From the NCBI RefSeq assembly GCF_001870515.1, contig NZ_MDGT01000003.1, positions 574,151 through 638,150 of the forward strand: a DNA stretch of 64,000 nt. The letters run 5' to 3'. Position numbers and translations under genes: made by a program. The notes beneath the pieces are model-generated. The model did not search any database and was not told where the DNA came from. It saw only the letters and a list, made by a program, of their open reading frames with translations. Of the stretch, positions 27,213-36,404 are shown piece by piece (the first letter of the stretch is position 1; the number at the start of each line of letters is the position of its first letter). Source of the DNA: Idiomarina sp. MD25a. GTDB taxonomy: Bacteria; Pseudomonadota; Gammaproteobacteria; Enterobacterales; Alteromonadaceae.

Positions 27213-29513
27213 ATGAAGTACGCTTGGTTGGCACTACTTCCGGTGTCGGTAATGGCACAAGAACCTATCGAAATTATCGAGGTCACCGGCGAAGGGGACA
27301 CCTTGGTATTGCCGAGTGAAGAACCGGTCGAAGGGCTGTTTGGCTTGTCCGATGTATTACAGGAAATCCCGCGCTCGGCCACCATGATATCACGCTCGCT
27401 GATGGATCAAGCGGCAATTAATGATCTACATGATATCGCTCGGTTTGCCCCCAACAGTTTTGCTGCGGCGGGTTTTGGTAATCCATCACTCCCGAGTATG
27501 CGTGGGCAACTCGGTGAGTTATTCGAGGCGGGTATGCGCCGTCAAGCCGGTAACAACGGCTTGGGTGTGCCAATGTCGTTTAATAGTATCGAAGGGATTG
27601 CCGTAGTGAAAGGAGCGCCACCGGTGATGCTCGGTACGACTCAGCGCGTCGGTGGCTTTGTTAATTTGTTGCCGAAAAAGGCACTGACAGATAAAGAGCG
27701 CTCACGGGTTCGCGGTGAATGGGGTCAGTGGAGTCAATATCGTCTGCAACTCGACCATAACGAAGTGCTAAAGCGTGATAAGCATGGGTTACGTGTCAGT
27801 GCTGAGTTTGTCGACCACGATAGCTTTTACGATTATACCTCGACTCGCAGTGATGACGTATTTGTCGCCTACCGCTTTACGCCGAACAGCCGCACGGAGT
27901 GGGATGTCTGGCTTGAGTACTATGATGTCGAGTGGACCGACAACGCGGGTATCAACCGTCCCACCCAAGCGCTCATTGATGACAACCTTTATATTACCGG
28001 ACAAGGTGTACAGCCTAATGGTTCTACCGTGCCAGGTGCATACGCTGTTGTCAGCCCGACGGGTCAGGTGGAAATTGATCGCAGCCGCGTACTGACCGAT
28101 CCGGCGGATATCAATAATGCCAAAACGACGTTGGTTCATTCGACGTTTCAGCAGCAATGGTCTGACGCACTTATTTTTGTAAACCGGACGTATTATCAAT
28201 ACTTAGAGCGAGAAGGCATTAACCAAAACAGCTTTGTTGAAATTATTGATGGCGCACATACATTCGAAAACCGTGCTGAGTTGCACATTAACGATCACAC
28301 GATCGTAGGCATCAACTTACGTGTCAATGATGTATTGGGTTACAGCCAGTTCAGTACGGAAGCCGATTTACCGACTGACCTCACCGGTCCTATCTCAAAT
28401 CGGCGTATTCCGCTGACAGCAGCGCAACAAGCCCAATTAGTGGAGTTGCGTCCCGGCTTGTTTGTTTCACCAGGCACTAACTATGACAACGATGGCGACG
28501 GCGTGGGCGATTATATCTTATCGGATACCACCGACTCATTAAGCCAACAATGGGGTCTGTTCGCACAGCATGATCTGGCGCTGACTGAGCGTTGGCAAGT
28601 TACCGCAGGAGCACGGCTTGATTACTACGATGTGACCGCTAAAGATCCGCTGCCACCCGCTGGGTTTGAAGCGGCCGAGGACAGTTACAGTGACTGGTTG
28701 AGTGCGGTCAGCTTGTCGTCTCAGTATCAAATTTCAACGGCGGTGATGGTTTACGCATCGGCTTACGAAAGTGACTCGACTTCGAATTCAATGGCAGGCG
28801 GTACGGTTTTAAACGCGAATCAAGTCATTGATTCACAGAATTTCGCCACCGAAAATACATTGTATGAGATCGGTATCAAAATAGCGCCAGTCAACAGTCG
28901 TTGGTATACCGATGTGGTGGTATTTGATCAAACACGTAGCTTGCGCAACCGTGATGGTTCTAATAGTGGTATTGCCACACAGGGTGTCGAGGCGCAGTGG
29001 AACTATCGTAATGAAAACGGCTTCTGGGCAACACTGGCGGCTAGCTACTTAGATGCGCACTATGATAATTCGGCTGCGTTTCAAGATACGCGTCAAGTCG
29101 CGGACTTGTTTGATAATTCACGACCGGACATTATCAATGGTACCGGTGTAGGTGCGCCTAACTTTGCGGCCTTTCCAGCCTCGAACCAACGTTTGCAAGG
29201 CGTTCCTGAAGTGCAAGCGTCCGCCGTCGCAGGTTGGCAACTAACACCACAGTGGTCGGTGGGTGGTGATTTGAGTTATACCCAGAGCTATCCGCTTGAT
29301 TACCTGCAGACTGTGATGATTCGTGATCAGTATATGTTGAATTTAAATGCAACTTATCAAGTGACTGCCCAATTGAGTGCGCGTTTAGATGTGTTCAATG
29401 CAACGGATGAAGAAAATTGGTTACCGGTGTTTGAGGGCGGCTATTTCGGCTCCACACTCGCCTTTCCATCACTCCCGCGCCACGCGCAGCTGACTGTTGA
29501 TTACCGCTTTTAG
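27213..29513 (+). CDS. TonB-dependent receptor, siderophore type
   Basis: This 766-residue outer-membrane receptor is shorter and of a different class from the four upstream. It has a short signal peptide (VMA/QE after A15), a TonB-box-like IEIIEVTGEG segment, and a plug domain of the siderophore-receptor type (LSDVLQEIPRSATMI, FNSIEGIAVVKGAPP, GGFVNLLPKK). The 22-strand barrel ends LTVDYRF. A metal chelate or small cofactor is the likely ligand, but this is uncertain. It lies 13 bp after the DUF1499 gene and 11 bp before the VTT/oxidoreductase gene, in the same likely operon as an ABC importer that could take its ligand across the inner membrane. Confidence 0.88.
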   Translation: MKYAWLALLPVSVMAQEPIEIIEVTGEGDTLVLPSEEPVEGLFGLSDVLQEIPRSATMISRSLMDQAAINDLHDIARFAPNSFAAAGFGNPSLPSMRGQLGELFEAGMRRQAGNNGLGVPMSFNSIEGIAVVKGAPPVMLGTTQRVGGFVNLLPKKALTDKERSRVRGEWGQWSQYRLQLDHNEVLKRDKHGLRVSAEFVDHDSFYDYTSTRSDDVFVAYRFTPNSRTEWDVWLEYYDVEWTDNAGINRPTQALIDDNLYITGQGVQPNGSTVPGAYAVVSPTGQVEIDRSRVLTDPADINNAKTTLVHSTFQQQWSDALIFVNRTYYQYLEREGINQNSFVEIIDGAHTFENRAELHINDHTIVGINLRVNDVLGYSQFSTEADLPTDLTGPISNRRIPLTAAQQAQLVELRPGLFVSPGTNYDNDGDGVGDYILSDTTDSLSQQWGLFAQHDLALTERWQVTAGARLDYYDVTAKDPLPPAGFEAAEDSYSDWLSAVSLSSQYQISTAVMVYASAYESDSTSNSMAGGTVLNANQVIDSQNFATENTLYEIGIKIAPVNSRWYTDVVVFDQTRSLRNRDGSNSGIATQGVEAQWNYRNENGFWATLAASYLDAHYDNSAAFQDTRQVADLFDNSRPDIINGTGVGAPNFAAFPASNQRLQGVPEVQASAVAGWQLTPQWSVGGDLSYTQSYPLDYLQTVMIRDQYMLNLNATYQVTAQLSARLDVFNATDEENWLPVFEGGYFGSTLAFPSLPRHAQLTVDYRF

Positions 29514-29524
29514 AAGGAGCTGTT

Positions 29525-31666
29525 ATGTCTGTAAAAAAAATTCTGCTGGCGCTGGTGATTATCGCGGCCGTTGTCGCCGCGGTAATGTTCGATGTTACGC
29601 AGTATCTCAATCTTGATACGCTAAAAGCGCAGCAAACACGTGTTAATGGCTGGTTTGAGGCGGAACCGTTACTGACTTTTGCTATCTACTTTGTCGCTTA
29701 TGTTTTGGTCACTGCATTATCGATTCCGGGTGCCACGATCCTAACCTTAGGTGCCGGTGCCATTTTTGGACTCGGCTGGGGGTTGCTACTAGCCAGCTTT
29801 GCCAGTTCGGTCGGTGCTTTGCTGGCCTTTTTAAGTGCACGCTTTTTATTAAAAGACTGGGTGCAAAACAAGTTTGGTCAGCGGCTCGAGGCGATCAATC
29901 GCGGCGTAAAGCGTGACGGCGCCTTTTATCTGTTGAGTTTACGGCTGGTGCCCATTTTTCCGTTCTTTGTGATTAATCTGGCTTTAGGTCTTACACAGAT
30001 TCGAACATGGACATTCTATTGGGTGAGTCAAGTCGGCATGTTGTTGGGTACCGTTGTTTATGTCAACGCCGGTACTCAGCTCGCAGAAATTGAACAAGTG
30101 GGCGATGTGGTCTCGGCCGATCTCATTGGCGCTTTTGTGTTGTTGGGTATCTTCCCATTACTCGCCAAATGGTTACTTACAGCTATCAAGCGTCGTCGAG
30201 CGTTTAAAGGCTTCACCCGCCCTAAACACTACGACAATAATCTTATCGTCATTGGTGCAGGCTCAGCGGGCTTAGTTAGTGCTTACATCGCGGCAACGGT
30301 GAAAGCCAAAGTGACCTTAATTGAACGCGACAAAATGGGCGGTGATTGCCTTAATACCGGGTGTGTGCCTTCAAAAGCGTTATTGCATGTGGCTAATCAA
30401 GTGCATCACATGCGTCATAGCGATCAGCTTGGTATTAAAGTTGACTCGGTATCTGTGGATTTTCAGCAAGTGCTTGCGCGAGTGCAGCAAGTGATACAGC
30501 GTATTGAGCCGCATGATTCGGTCGAGCGCTACCAAGGTTTGGGTGTCAACGTAGAGCTCGGTGAAGCGACCATAAAATCGCCGTGGGAAGTGGAACTCAA
30601 GCAAGACGGTGAGTTGCGTCGCTTAACTACTAAACATATCGTAGTGGCGACCGGCGCACGGCCGCTGGTGCCGAACTTACCGGGCATCAACGAAGTAGAT
30701 TACCTGACATCGGATAACCTGTGGCAGCTCCGCGAGTTACCTAAACGCTTATTGATTTTAGGCGGTGGACCGATTGGTTGCGAAATGGCACAAGCCTTTC
30801 AAAGACTGGGCAGTGAGGTACATCTGGTCGAGATGAGTGAGCGCTTGTTGACGAATGAAGACCCAGATACATCGACTTATGTTGCACGTGCGCTTCACGA
30901 TGATGGCGTTACATTGCACTTGGGTACCCAGGCGAAAGCCTTTAGCCAAACCGAGGAGGGCGTTGAGCTCACGGTGGAAAGTGAGCAAGGAAAGCAGTCA
31001 TTGCATGCCGATCGGGTGCTGTTGGCGCTTGGCAGACAGGCGAACCTGGAAGGCTTTGGCTTAAAAGAACTGGGCATTGAGCAGGGTAAAACCATACAGG
31101 TGGATGAGTTTATGCAAACCAACCTGCCGAATATTTATGCCTGTGGTGATGTTGCCGGCCCGTATCAGTTTACTCACGTTGCTTCACACCAAGCGTGGTA
31201 TGCCACGGTGAATGCATTGTTTGGTCGTTTCAAACGCTTTCGTGTTGATTACTCGGTGATCCCCTGGGTGACTTATACCTCACCGCAAGTCGCCAACGTG
31301 GGTTTGACAGAACAGCAAGCAAAGGCACAGCAGGTTGATTATGAAACCACTTGCTATGACATTGCCGAGCTGGATCGCGCCATAGCCGATGGTAATGCCA
31401 ACGGACGTGTAAAAGTGCTGACTCAGCCGGGTAAAGACACTATTTTGGGGGTTAATATTGTCGGGCCCCAGGCAGGGGAGTTACTGGCCGAGTTTGTCTT
31501 AGCAATGAAGCATGGTATCGGACTTAATAAAATTCTTGGAACCATTCATAGTTACCCCACGCTGGCTGAGGCGAACAAGTATGCAGCGGGTGAGTGGAAG
31601 CGCGCGCATGCGCCCGAAAAACTGTTACAGTGGGTTGAGAAACTACACCGATGGTTACGTTCATGA
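29525..31666 (+). CDS. Fusion of VTT (DedA/TVP38) membrane domain and FAD disulfide oxidoreductase
   Basis: This 713-residue inner-membrane flavoprotein is in two halves. Residues 1-215 form a VTT/SNARE-associated domain with about five membrane segments, including the PGATILTLGAGAIFGLGWG re-entrant region near 70. Residues 237-700 are a class I pyridine nucleotide-disulfide oxidoreductase. They show FAD-binding GAGSAGLVSAY, the redox pair C275 and C280 in GDCLNTGCVPSK, NAD(P)-binding GGGPIGCE, and the dimer-interface HSYPTLAE motif. It resembles mercuric reductase and dihydrolipoamide dehydrogenase, but lacks the C-terminal vicinal cysteines of MerA. The electron acceptor is unknown. Its stop overlaps the next start (ATGA). 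Confidence 0.9.
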   Translation: MSVKKILLALVIIAAVVAAVMFDVTQYLNLDTLKAQQTRVNGWFEAEPLLTFAIYFVAYVLVTALSIPGATILTLGAGAIFGLGWGLLLASFASSVGALLAFLSARFLLKDWVQNKFGQRLEAINRGVKRDGAFYLLSLRLVPIFPFFVINLALGLTQIRTWTFYWVSQVGMLLGTVVYVNAGTQLAEIEQVGDVVSADLIGAFVLLGIFPLLAKWLLTAIKRRRAFKGFTRPKHYDNNLIVIGAGSAGLVSAYIAATVKAKVTLIERDKMGGDCLNTGCVPSKALLHVANQVHHMRHSDQLGIKVDSVSVDFQQVLARVQQVIQRIEPHDSVERYQGLGVNVELGEATIKSPWEVELKQDGELRRLTTKHIVVATGARPLVPNLPGINEVDYLTSDNLWQLRELPKRLLILGGGPIGCEMAQAFQRLGSEVHLVEMSERLLTNEDPDTSTYVARALHDDGVTLHLGTQAKAFSQTEEGVELTVESEQGKQSLHADRVLLALGRQANLEGFGLKELGIEQGKTIQVDEFMQTNLPNIYACGDVAGPYQFTHVASHQAWYATVNALFGRFKRFRVDYSVIPWVTYTSPQVANVGLTEQQAKAQQVDYETTCYDIAELDRAIADGNANGRVKVLTQPGKDTILGVNIVGPQAGELLAEFVLAMKHGIGLNKILGTIHSYPTLAEANKYAAGEWKRAHAPEKLLQWVEKLHRWLRS

Positions 31667-32748
31667 AATATGTGTTTCTACTACTGACCGCGATATCAAT
31701 AATGGGCTTTCCGACAAACAGTTCGGCACGAGGTAAGCCGACGTCTGTTTATTTTTATGCGTGGGGCGGTAACCCCGCCGTTAATGATTACATTCGCTGG
31801 GCAGCCAAGGAACTGCGACCAAAAGGTATTCAGTTACAACACGTGAAGGTGGCTGATATCGCTGAGGTGGTTAAACAATTGGTTGATGGTCAGAGCAACG
31901 CCGACTTAATATGGATAAACGGCGAGAACTTTCATGCGTTGAAAGAAGCTGATCGCCTGATGCCGGTACTCACCGAGCTGAATATTAAAGATAGATTGAA
32001 TGATCAACTGAGTTGGCAAAGCGACTTTGGTGAACCGGTCGCCGATCTTGAAGTACCGTGGGGCGTTGGGCAGTTTTACCTGTTAACCTGTGCAACGTGC
32101 TTTGCGGCTGATCACATCAGTGCGGCGGAATTGCTGGAGTATGCGGCCGAGCATCCCGGTCGTATTGCGTATCCGAAACCGCCGGAGTTTCACGGCACCA
32201 CGTTTTTAAAATCATTATTGCTGTCGCTTTCTGAGCAAGATGAGGTATTTCGCAAGCCCATCGAAGCCGTCGACGCTGCCAAGCTAACAGAACCGTTATG
32301 GGCCTACTTAGACGAGTTACAGCCGTTATTATGGCAAGGTGGCGAGAACTACCCATCCAGCGCTGCTCAGCAACTTAATTGGTTTGCTAACAAGCAACTT
32401 GACGTCGCGCCGTCGTTTAATCCTAATGAGGTTAAAACGCTCGTCAATCAGGGACGAGTGCCGGCGGGCACCAAGCGAGTTACCCTGGGCTCGGCAGCGA
32501 TTAGTAATAGTCATTATTTAGCGATTCCAGAGAGCAGTGGTCATCCACAGGCCGCAAAGCAGGTTATTAAGTTTTTCTTATCAGAGGCTGCACAACGCAA
32601 AAAAGCTGACTTATCGGGCTGGGGTGACCCGACGGTATTGGATATCGCGCTACTCGATACACCGGCGATGCTGCCAGCCGCAGCGGAGTTTCATGTCAGT
32701 TGGCAAGCCTACCTTGAGCAACAATGGCAACAACGTTACCCCCGTTAG
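31663..32748 (+). CDS. ynjB: ABC transporter substrate-binding protein, YnjB-like
   Basis: This 361-residue periplasmic binding protein has a signal peptide (about 22 residues, SSA/RG). The mature protein begins with the TSVYFYAWGGNPAVNDYIRW segment and contains DLIWINGENFHAL near 90 and VPWGVGQF near 135, all characteristic of YnjB. The family belongs with iron- and thiamine-type binding proteins, but its ligand is not known. I chose the ATG at 31663, whose ATGA overlaps the preceding stop; an in-frame ATG four codons upstream is possible. It delivers its ligand to the YnjC/YnjD inner-membrane complex encoded next. Confidence 0.88.
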   Translation: MKYVFLLLTAISIMGFPTNSSARGKPTSVYFYAWGGNPAVNDYIRWAAKELRPKGIQLQHVKVADIAEVVKQLVDGQSNADLIWINGENFHALKEADRLMPVLTELNIKDRLNDQLSWQSDFGEPVADLEVPWGVGQFYLLTCATCFAADHISAAELLEYAAEHPGRIAYPKPPEFHGTTFLKSLLLSLSEQDEVFRKPIEAVDAAKLTEPLWAYLDELQPLLWQGGENYPSSAAQQLNWFANKQLDVAPSFNPNEVKTLVNQGRVPAGTKRVTLGSAAISNSHYLAIPESSGHPQAAKQVIKFFLSEAAQRKKADLSGWGDPTVLDIALLDTPAMLPAAAEFHVSWQAYLEQQWQQRYPR

Positions 32749-34322
32749 CGATGCACCGTCTGGTGCGCCTGGTGATAGCACTCATGTGGCTGATAATACC
32801 GCTCGGTGTTGTCGTTTGGCACAATTCAACGACACCGTTTGGAGGGGCGTTGGCTGGCGCGCTCAGCGCGTTAGGTGATAGTGCATGGCTGACTCTACTG
32901 GTGACGCTAACTACCAGCGCCCTCGTGTTGATAGCGGCTCTTGCTGGAGCAGGGGGGAAGCACCTCAATGCGACTTGGGCCAGTTTCATTGCTGTGCCCC
33001 ACGTCGCCTTTGCCATTGGCTTATTGTGGCTGATTAGTCCCTCGGGTTGGCTGGTTCGTGTTGTCGATGCGTTATTGCCCATGTGGCAAGGACCCATACA
33101 GTCTAGTTGGCTCAGCGTTAAGAGCACTTTCACCCTGATGGTGGTGCTAATACTCAAGGAGTTGCCATTTTTATTATTAATGGCGCAGGCGAATGCTCAA
33201 CACATGCCTATTCAACGCTGGCAACAGCAAGCGCAGGCGTTAGGCTATAGTCGCCGCAGATTTTGGTGGTTAATTGTGGTACCGGCGTTACTTAAACGAA
33301 TCCGTTTGCCGCTATATATTATTGCGATTTACACGGTTTCGGTGGTCGATATTCCGTTACTTGTTGGGCCCAATGCGCCCGCACTCCTTGCTCATGAAGT
33401 TTACCAACTTAATTGGCAGTTTACTGATGATACGCAGGCACTGGTCAGTTGGGGCTCGTTGTTTTTAGTCGTTATCGCTGTCGTCAGTGTACTGTTACTG
33501 CGCGGGCTAGAGTGGGTATTGCAACGATGGCTCGGGTACCTTGCTTTGACGGGCAAGCGCGTACGCGCTGCTAAAAGCAGCGTCAAACGTATGACTACGC
33601 CTTGGTTTTGGGTCCTGTTAGCGATGAGTGTTTTTATCAGCTTGTTACTTCAGTCAGGTCAGCAGTCGTGGTTTTATCCGTCACTATGGCCGCAAGGCTG
33701 GCAATGGTCGCGCTGGCTCACCGAGTGGCCTTATATTGCGCCTTTGCTTTACAACACGTGGATACTCGCCGCGCTAAGTGCAACGTTGGCTTGGCTTTCA
33801 GCTATTGCGTTACTAGAAGTGCAAGCTCAAGGTCAGCAACATCAACTGCATGGTGGCTGGTTAGCGATGTTGATGATTCCACAGTTAGTCTTGGTTTTGG
33901 GCTGGCAGCAGACCATCGGGCCTGATAACGGATTTATTGGGTTGTTATGGTCTCATACTGTGTTTTGTTTTCCTTATGCGTACTTAACATTGCACGGCGC
34001 TTACCACGCTTACCCCAGACGGTGGCTCTGGCAGGCACGCAGTTTGGGCTATGGTCCTTGGGCGGCATGGTTTAAAGTATTAGTCCCCATGTTAAAGCGA
34101 CCACTCGCGTTAGCTTGGGCGATGGCATTTTCTATCAGTGTAGCTCAGTATTTACCAACTCAATGGCTGGCGCCGGTGACCCATCCTACATTGACCACTG
34201 AGGCTGTCAGTATTGCATCGGGCGGAGATTGGCGACTCGGCAGTGTCTATGCGCTGGCACAATGGGCGAGTGTTTGGATCGTATTTATGTTGGCTTTATG
34301 GGGGACACGTGCTCGAAATTAA
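32724..34322 (+). CDS. ynjC: ABC transporter permease, YnjC-like (two fused permease halves)
   Basis: This 532-residue inner-membrane protein has about 12 membrane segments and two binding-protein-dependent permease halves. The first coupling loop lies near residues 172-190 (QAQALGYSRRRFWW) and the second near 435-450 (ARSLGYGPWAAWFKV). Such fused permeases are typical of the ThiP, FbpB and YnjC families. The start at 32724 overlaps the binding-protein gene by 25 bp; an alternative ATG at 32751 would leave a 2-bp gap, and neither has a strong ribosome site. It works with the ATPase encoded next. Confidence 0.87.
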   Translation: MATTLPPLAMHRLVRLVIALMWLIIPLGVVVWHNSTTPFGGALAGALSALGDSAWLTLLVTLTTSALVLIAALAGAGGKHLNATWASFIAVPHVAFAIGLLWLISPSGWLVRVVDALLPMWQGPIQSSWLSVKSTFTLMVVLILKELPFLLLMAQANAQHMPIQRWQQQAQALGYSRRRFWWLIVVPALLKRIRLPLYIIAIYTVSVVDIPLLVGPNAPALLAHEVYQLNWQFTDDTQALVSWGSLFLVVIAVVSVLLLRGLEWVLQRWLGYLALTGKRVRAAKSSVKRMTTPWFWVLLAMSVFISLLLQSGQQSWFYPSLWPQGWQWSRWLTEWPYIAPLLYNTWILAALSATLAWLSAIALLEVQAQGQQHQLHGGWLAMLMIPQLVLVLGWQQTIGPDNGFIGLLWSHTVFCFPYAYLTLHGAYHAYPRRWLWQARSLGYGPWAAWFKVLVPMLKRPLALAWAMAFSISVAQYLPTQWLAPVTHPTLTTEAVSIASGGDWRLGSVYALAQWASVWIVFMLALWGTRARN

Positions 34323-34932
34323 TCATCTCACTATGGTGTTTAAACACCACCAATTGGTGATTCCAAAGCTATCCGTAGCGGCAGGAGACGTCCTCACATT
34401 AACTGGGGCGAGTGGTATTGGTAAATCCAGCTTATTGCAGTGGATACTGGGTGTCGAACAGCCGGATGTAACCATCGAGGGCCAACTGACGTTGAATGGT
34501 GATGATTTGGGGCAGTGGCCTATTGAACGGCGGCAAATTGGCTTGGTAACACAGCAGGCCGATTTATTTCCTCACATGACAGTTGCTCAAAACTTGCTTT
34601 TTGCTCTACCCAAGAGGCATGCGCAACGACAAGACTGGGTGGCGCAACAATTAAAATCAGTCGACTTAGCGCAATATGCAACGGCGTACCCTGACCAGCT
34701 CAGTGGCGGGCAGCGCGCTCGAATCGCATTGCTACGTAGCCTAGCGGCATCGCCGCGAAGTTTATTGTTGGATGAACCCTTTTCGGCGCTTGACGTAAAA
34801 CTAAGGGAGACCATACGTGAATTTACCTGGTCTAAATTGTTGGCAGCCAACATGCCTGCCATCTTGGTTACCCACGATGCGGCTGATGCGCCGGGGGAAG
34901 TGATGAATCTCGAGCAGTATTATTATGATTGA
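34309..34932 (+). CDS. ynjD: ABC transporter ATP-binding protein, YnjD-like
   Basis: This 207-residue ATPase powers the YnjBC importer. The Walker A motif is GASGIGKSS (about residue 34), the signature is LSGGQ, Walker B is LLLDEP, and the switch histidine is in LVTHDAAD. The most likely start is GTG at 34309, overlapping the permease gene by 14 bp, because GGGGG lies 5 bases upstream and the protein then begins where YnjD-type ATPases do. The open frame extends 32 codons further upstream but that part has no family resemblance. It overlaps the next gene by 8 bp. Confidence 0.88.
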   Translation: MLEINHLTMVFKHHQLVIPKLSVAAGDVLTLTGASGIGKSSLLQWILGVEQPDVTIEGQLTLNGDDLGQWPIERRQIGLVTQQADLFPHMTVAQNLLFALPKRHAQRQDWVAQQLKSVDLAQYATAYPDQLSGGQRARIALLRSLAASPRSLLLDEPFSALDVKLRETIREFTWSKLLAANMPAILVTHDAADAPGEVMNLEQYYYD

Positions 34933-35539
34933 CCGCTATCTCATACCTCCGTTACAGCGACTACTTGATAAGCCGGCGAGGTGGCTAGTTAGCCGTGCCG
35001 TAACGGCTAATCAGGTTACCTTAGTCGGTTTTTTTATCGGTCTACTCGCACTACCGTTACTGATGGTGGGCGCGTTTGAGCTGGCGCTTATAGCGGTATT
35101 GCTCAATCGTCTTGCGGACGGCCTTGATGGCGCCGTGGCTCGGCGCACGCAAACTACCGATGCCGGTGGCTTTTTAGATATCGTACTGGACTTTATTTTC
35201 TATCAAGCGGTGGTGGTCGGGTTTATTTTAAATAGTCCACACGAGCATCTGTTACCTGGACTCTTCTTAATGTTGTCTTTCGTTGGCACCGGCACCAGCT
35301 TTTTAGCCTTTGCCGTGCAGGCGTCTAAACGAGGCTTGGATAATCCGCATTATCCGAACAAGTCGATGTATTACATGGGCGGACTTGCTGAGGGGTTTGA
35401 AACCTTTGCGGTTTTTGTTTTGTTGTGCTTACTGCCTCAACATTTTGGCATCATCGCTTGGCTATTTGGTGCAGTGTGTTGGGTGACAACGGCAACCCGT
35501 ATTTGGGCGGGATTCAATACGTTAAAGGCACACGAGTAA
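34925..35539 (+). CDS. ynjF: CDP-alcohol phosphatidyltransferase, YnjF-like
   Basis: This 204-residue membrane enzyme of phospholipid synthesis has the family motif DGLDGAVAR...GGFLDIVLD (about residues 59-80). All four catalytic aspartates of the D-x-x-D-G-x-x-A-R...G-x3-D-x3-D pattern are present. About six membrane segments are predicted. It would join a CDP-activated lipid to an alcohol in the inner membrane; the alcohol is unknown. In E. coli ynjF also lies near ynjBCD, so this linkage is old. It overlaps the ATPase gene by 8 bp and precedes the hydroxylase by 4 bp. Confidence 0.88.
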   Translation: MIDRYLIPPLQRLLDKPARWLVSRAVTANQVTLVGFFIGLLALPLLMVGAFELALIAVLLNRLADGLDGAVARRTQTTDAGGFLDIVLDFIFYQAVVVGFILNSPHEHLLPGLFLMLSFVGTGTSFLAFAVQASKRGLDNPHYPNKSMYYMGGLAEGFETFAVFVLLCLLPQHFGIIAWLFGAVCWVTTATRIWAGFNTLKAHE

Positions 35540-35543
35540 CGCA

Positions 35544-36329
35544 ATGGAAGCATGGATTCGATTAAGCATTTTTGTGGCGGTTTTAGCACTCATGCTCGTG
35601 TGGGAGGCGAAACGCCCTAAGCGCAGCGGACGGGTTAACCGTTGGCATCGCTGGCGCAGTCATCTTGGCCTGATTGTCACCTCGAGCGTGTTAATGCGCT
35701 TAGTTGTTCCATTGGGGCTGACGGGTATCGCCCTGTGGGCATCCGAACACGACTGGGGTGCCTTTAATCAATTTGAGTTGCCGCTATGGCTCGCCGTGAT
35801 GGTCAGTATGATTGCATTGGATCTGGTACTGTATTGGCAGCACCGTTTATTCCACCGGGTGCCATGGTTATGGCGTTTACATCGCGTTCATCATGCCGAC
35901 CCAGACTTTGATGTCACCACAGGCGTGCGTTTTCATCCCATCGAAATGATTTTAAGTTTAGCGATAAAAGCCGCAACCATTCTCATATTGGGCGTACCTG
36001 CCACGGCTGTGTTAATTTTTGAGATCATTTTAAACGCCTGCTCGTTGTTTAATCATGGCAATGTACAGTTACCTACGAAGCTTGAGGCAGGCGTTCGTAA
36101 AGTGTTGATCACGCAAGAGCTGCATCGTATTCACCATAGCAGTGTTAAGCGTGAAACCAACAGTAACTATGGATTTAGTGTGGTGTGGTGGGATTGGCTG
36201 TTTGGTAGTTACACTGACCAATCGCGTGCGGGCTCCGACAACGTCGATATTGGCTTGCGTGAGTTTCGCGAAGAGCAGCGCAATACCCCTTTTTGGACAT
36301 TACTCCTGCTCCCTTTTAAAGACAAATAA
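35544..36329 (+). CDS. Fatty acid hydroxylase / sterol desaturase family protein
   Basis: This 261-residue integral membrane diiron enzyme candidate has four N-terminal and central membrane segments. The histidine clusters of the superfamily are HRLFH (about 104), HRVHH (about 114) and HRIHH (about 195), plus NHGN near 170. Members hydroxylate or desaturate lipids or carotenoids with oxygen; the substrate here is unknown. It starts 4 bp after the phosphatidyltransferase gene and is the last gene of the run beginning at 26492. That suggests action on a membrane lipid, perhaps the one made by its neighbour. No clear terminator follows. Confidence 0.85.
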   Translation: MEAWIRLSIFVAVLALMLVWEAKRPKRSGRVNRWHRWRSHLGLIVTSSVLMRLVVPLGLTGIALWASEHDWGAFNQFELPLWLAVMVSMIALDLVLYWQHRLFHRVPWLWRLHRVHHADPDFDVTTGVRFHPIEMILSLAIKAATILILGVPATAVLIFEIILNACSLFNHGNVQLPTKLEAGVRKVLITQELHRIHHSSVKRETNSNYGFSVVWWDWLFGSYTDQSRAGSDNVDIGLREFREEQRNTPFWTLLLLPFKDK

Positions 36330-36404
36330 ACGCTTGTCAATCAGCTAGTAAGCGTGATACTTCTAACGTAATGGATTACGAAAGATGTGCTCAAGGATTG
36401 AGAG

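Noticed and set aside
32696-33157. 153-codon minus-strand open frame opposite the YnjC permease gene
   Set aside because: The permease has typical membrane segments and coupling loops; the opposite frame is a shadow.
34213-34308. 32-codon upstream extension of the YnjD-like ATPase
   Set aside because: It lies inside the permease gene, has no family resemblance, and the GTG at 34309 has a good ribosome site.
36335-36360. Possible terminator after the hydroxylase-like gene
   Set aside because: ACGCTT and AAGCGT can pair only across a 14-base loop and there is no T-run.
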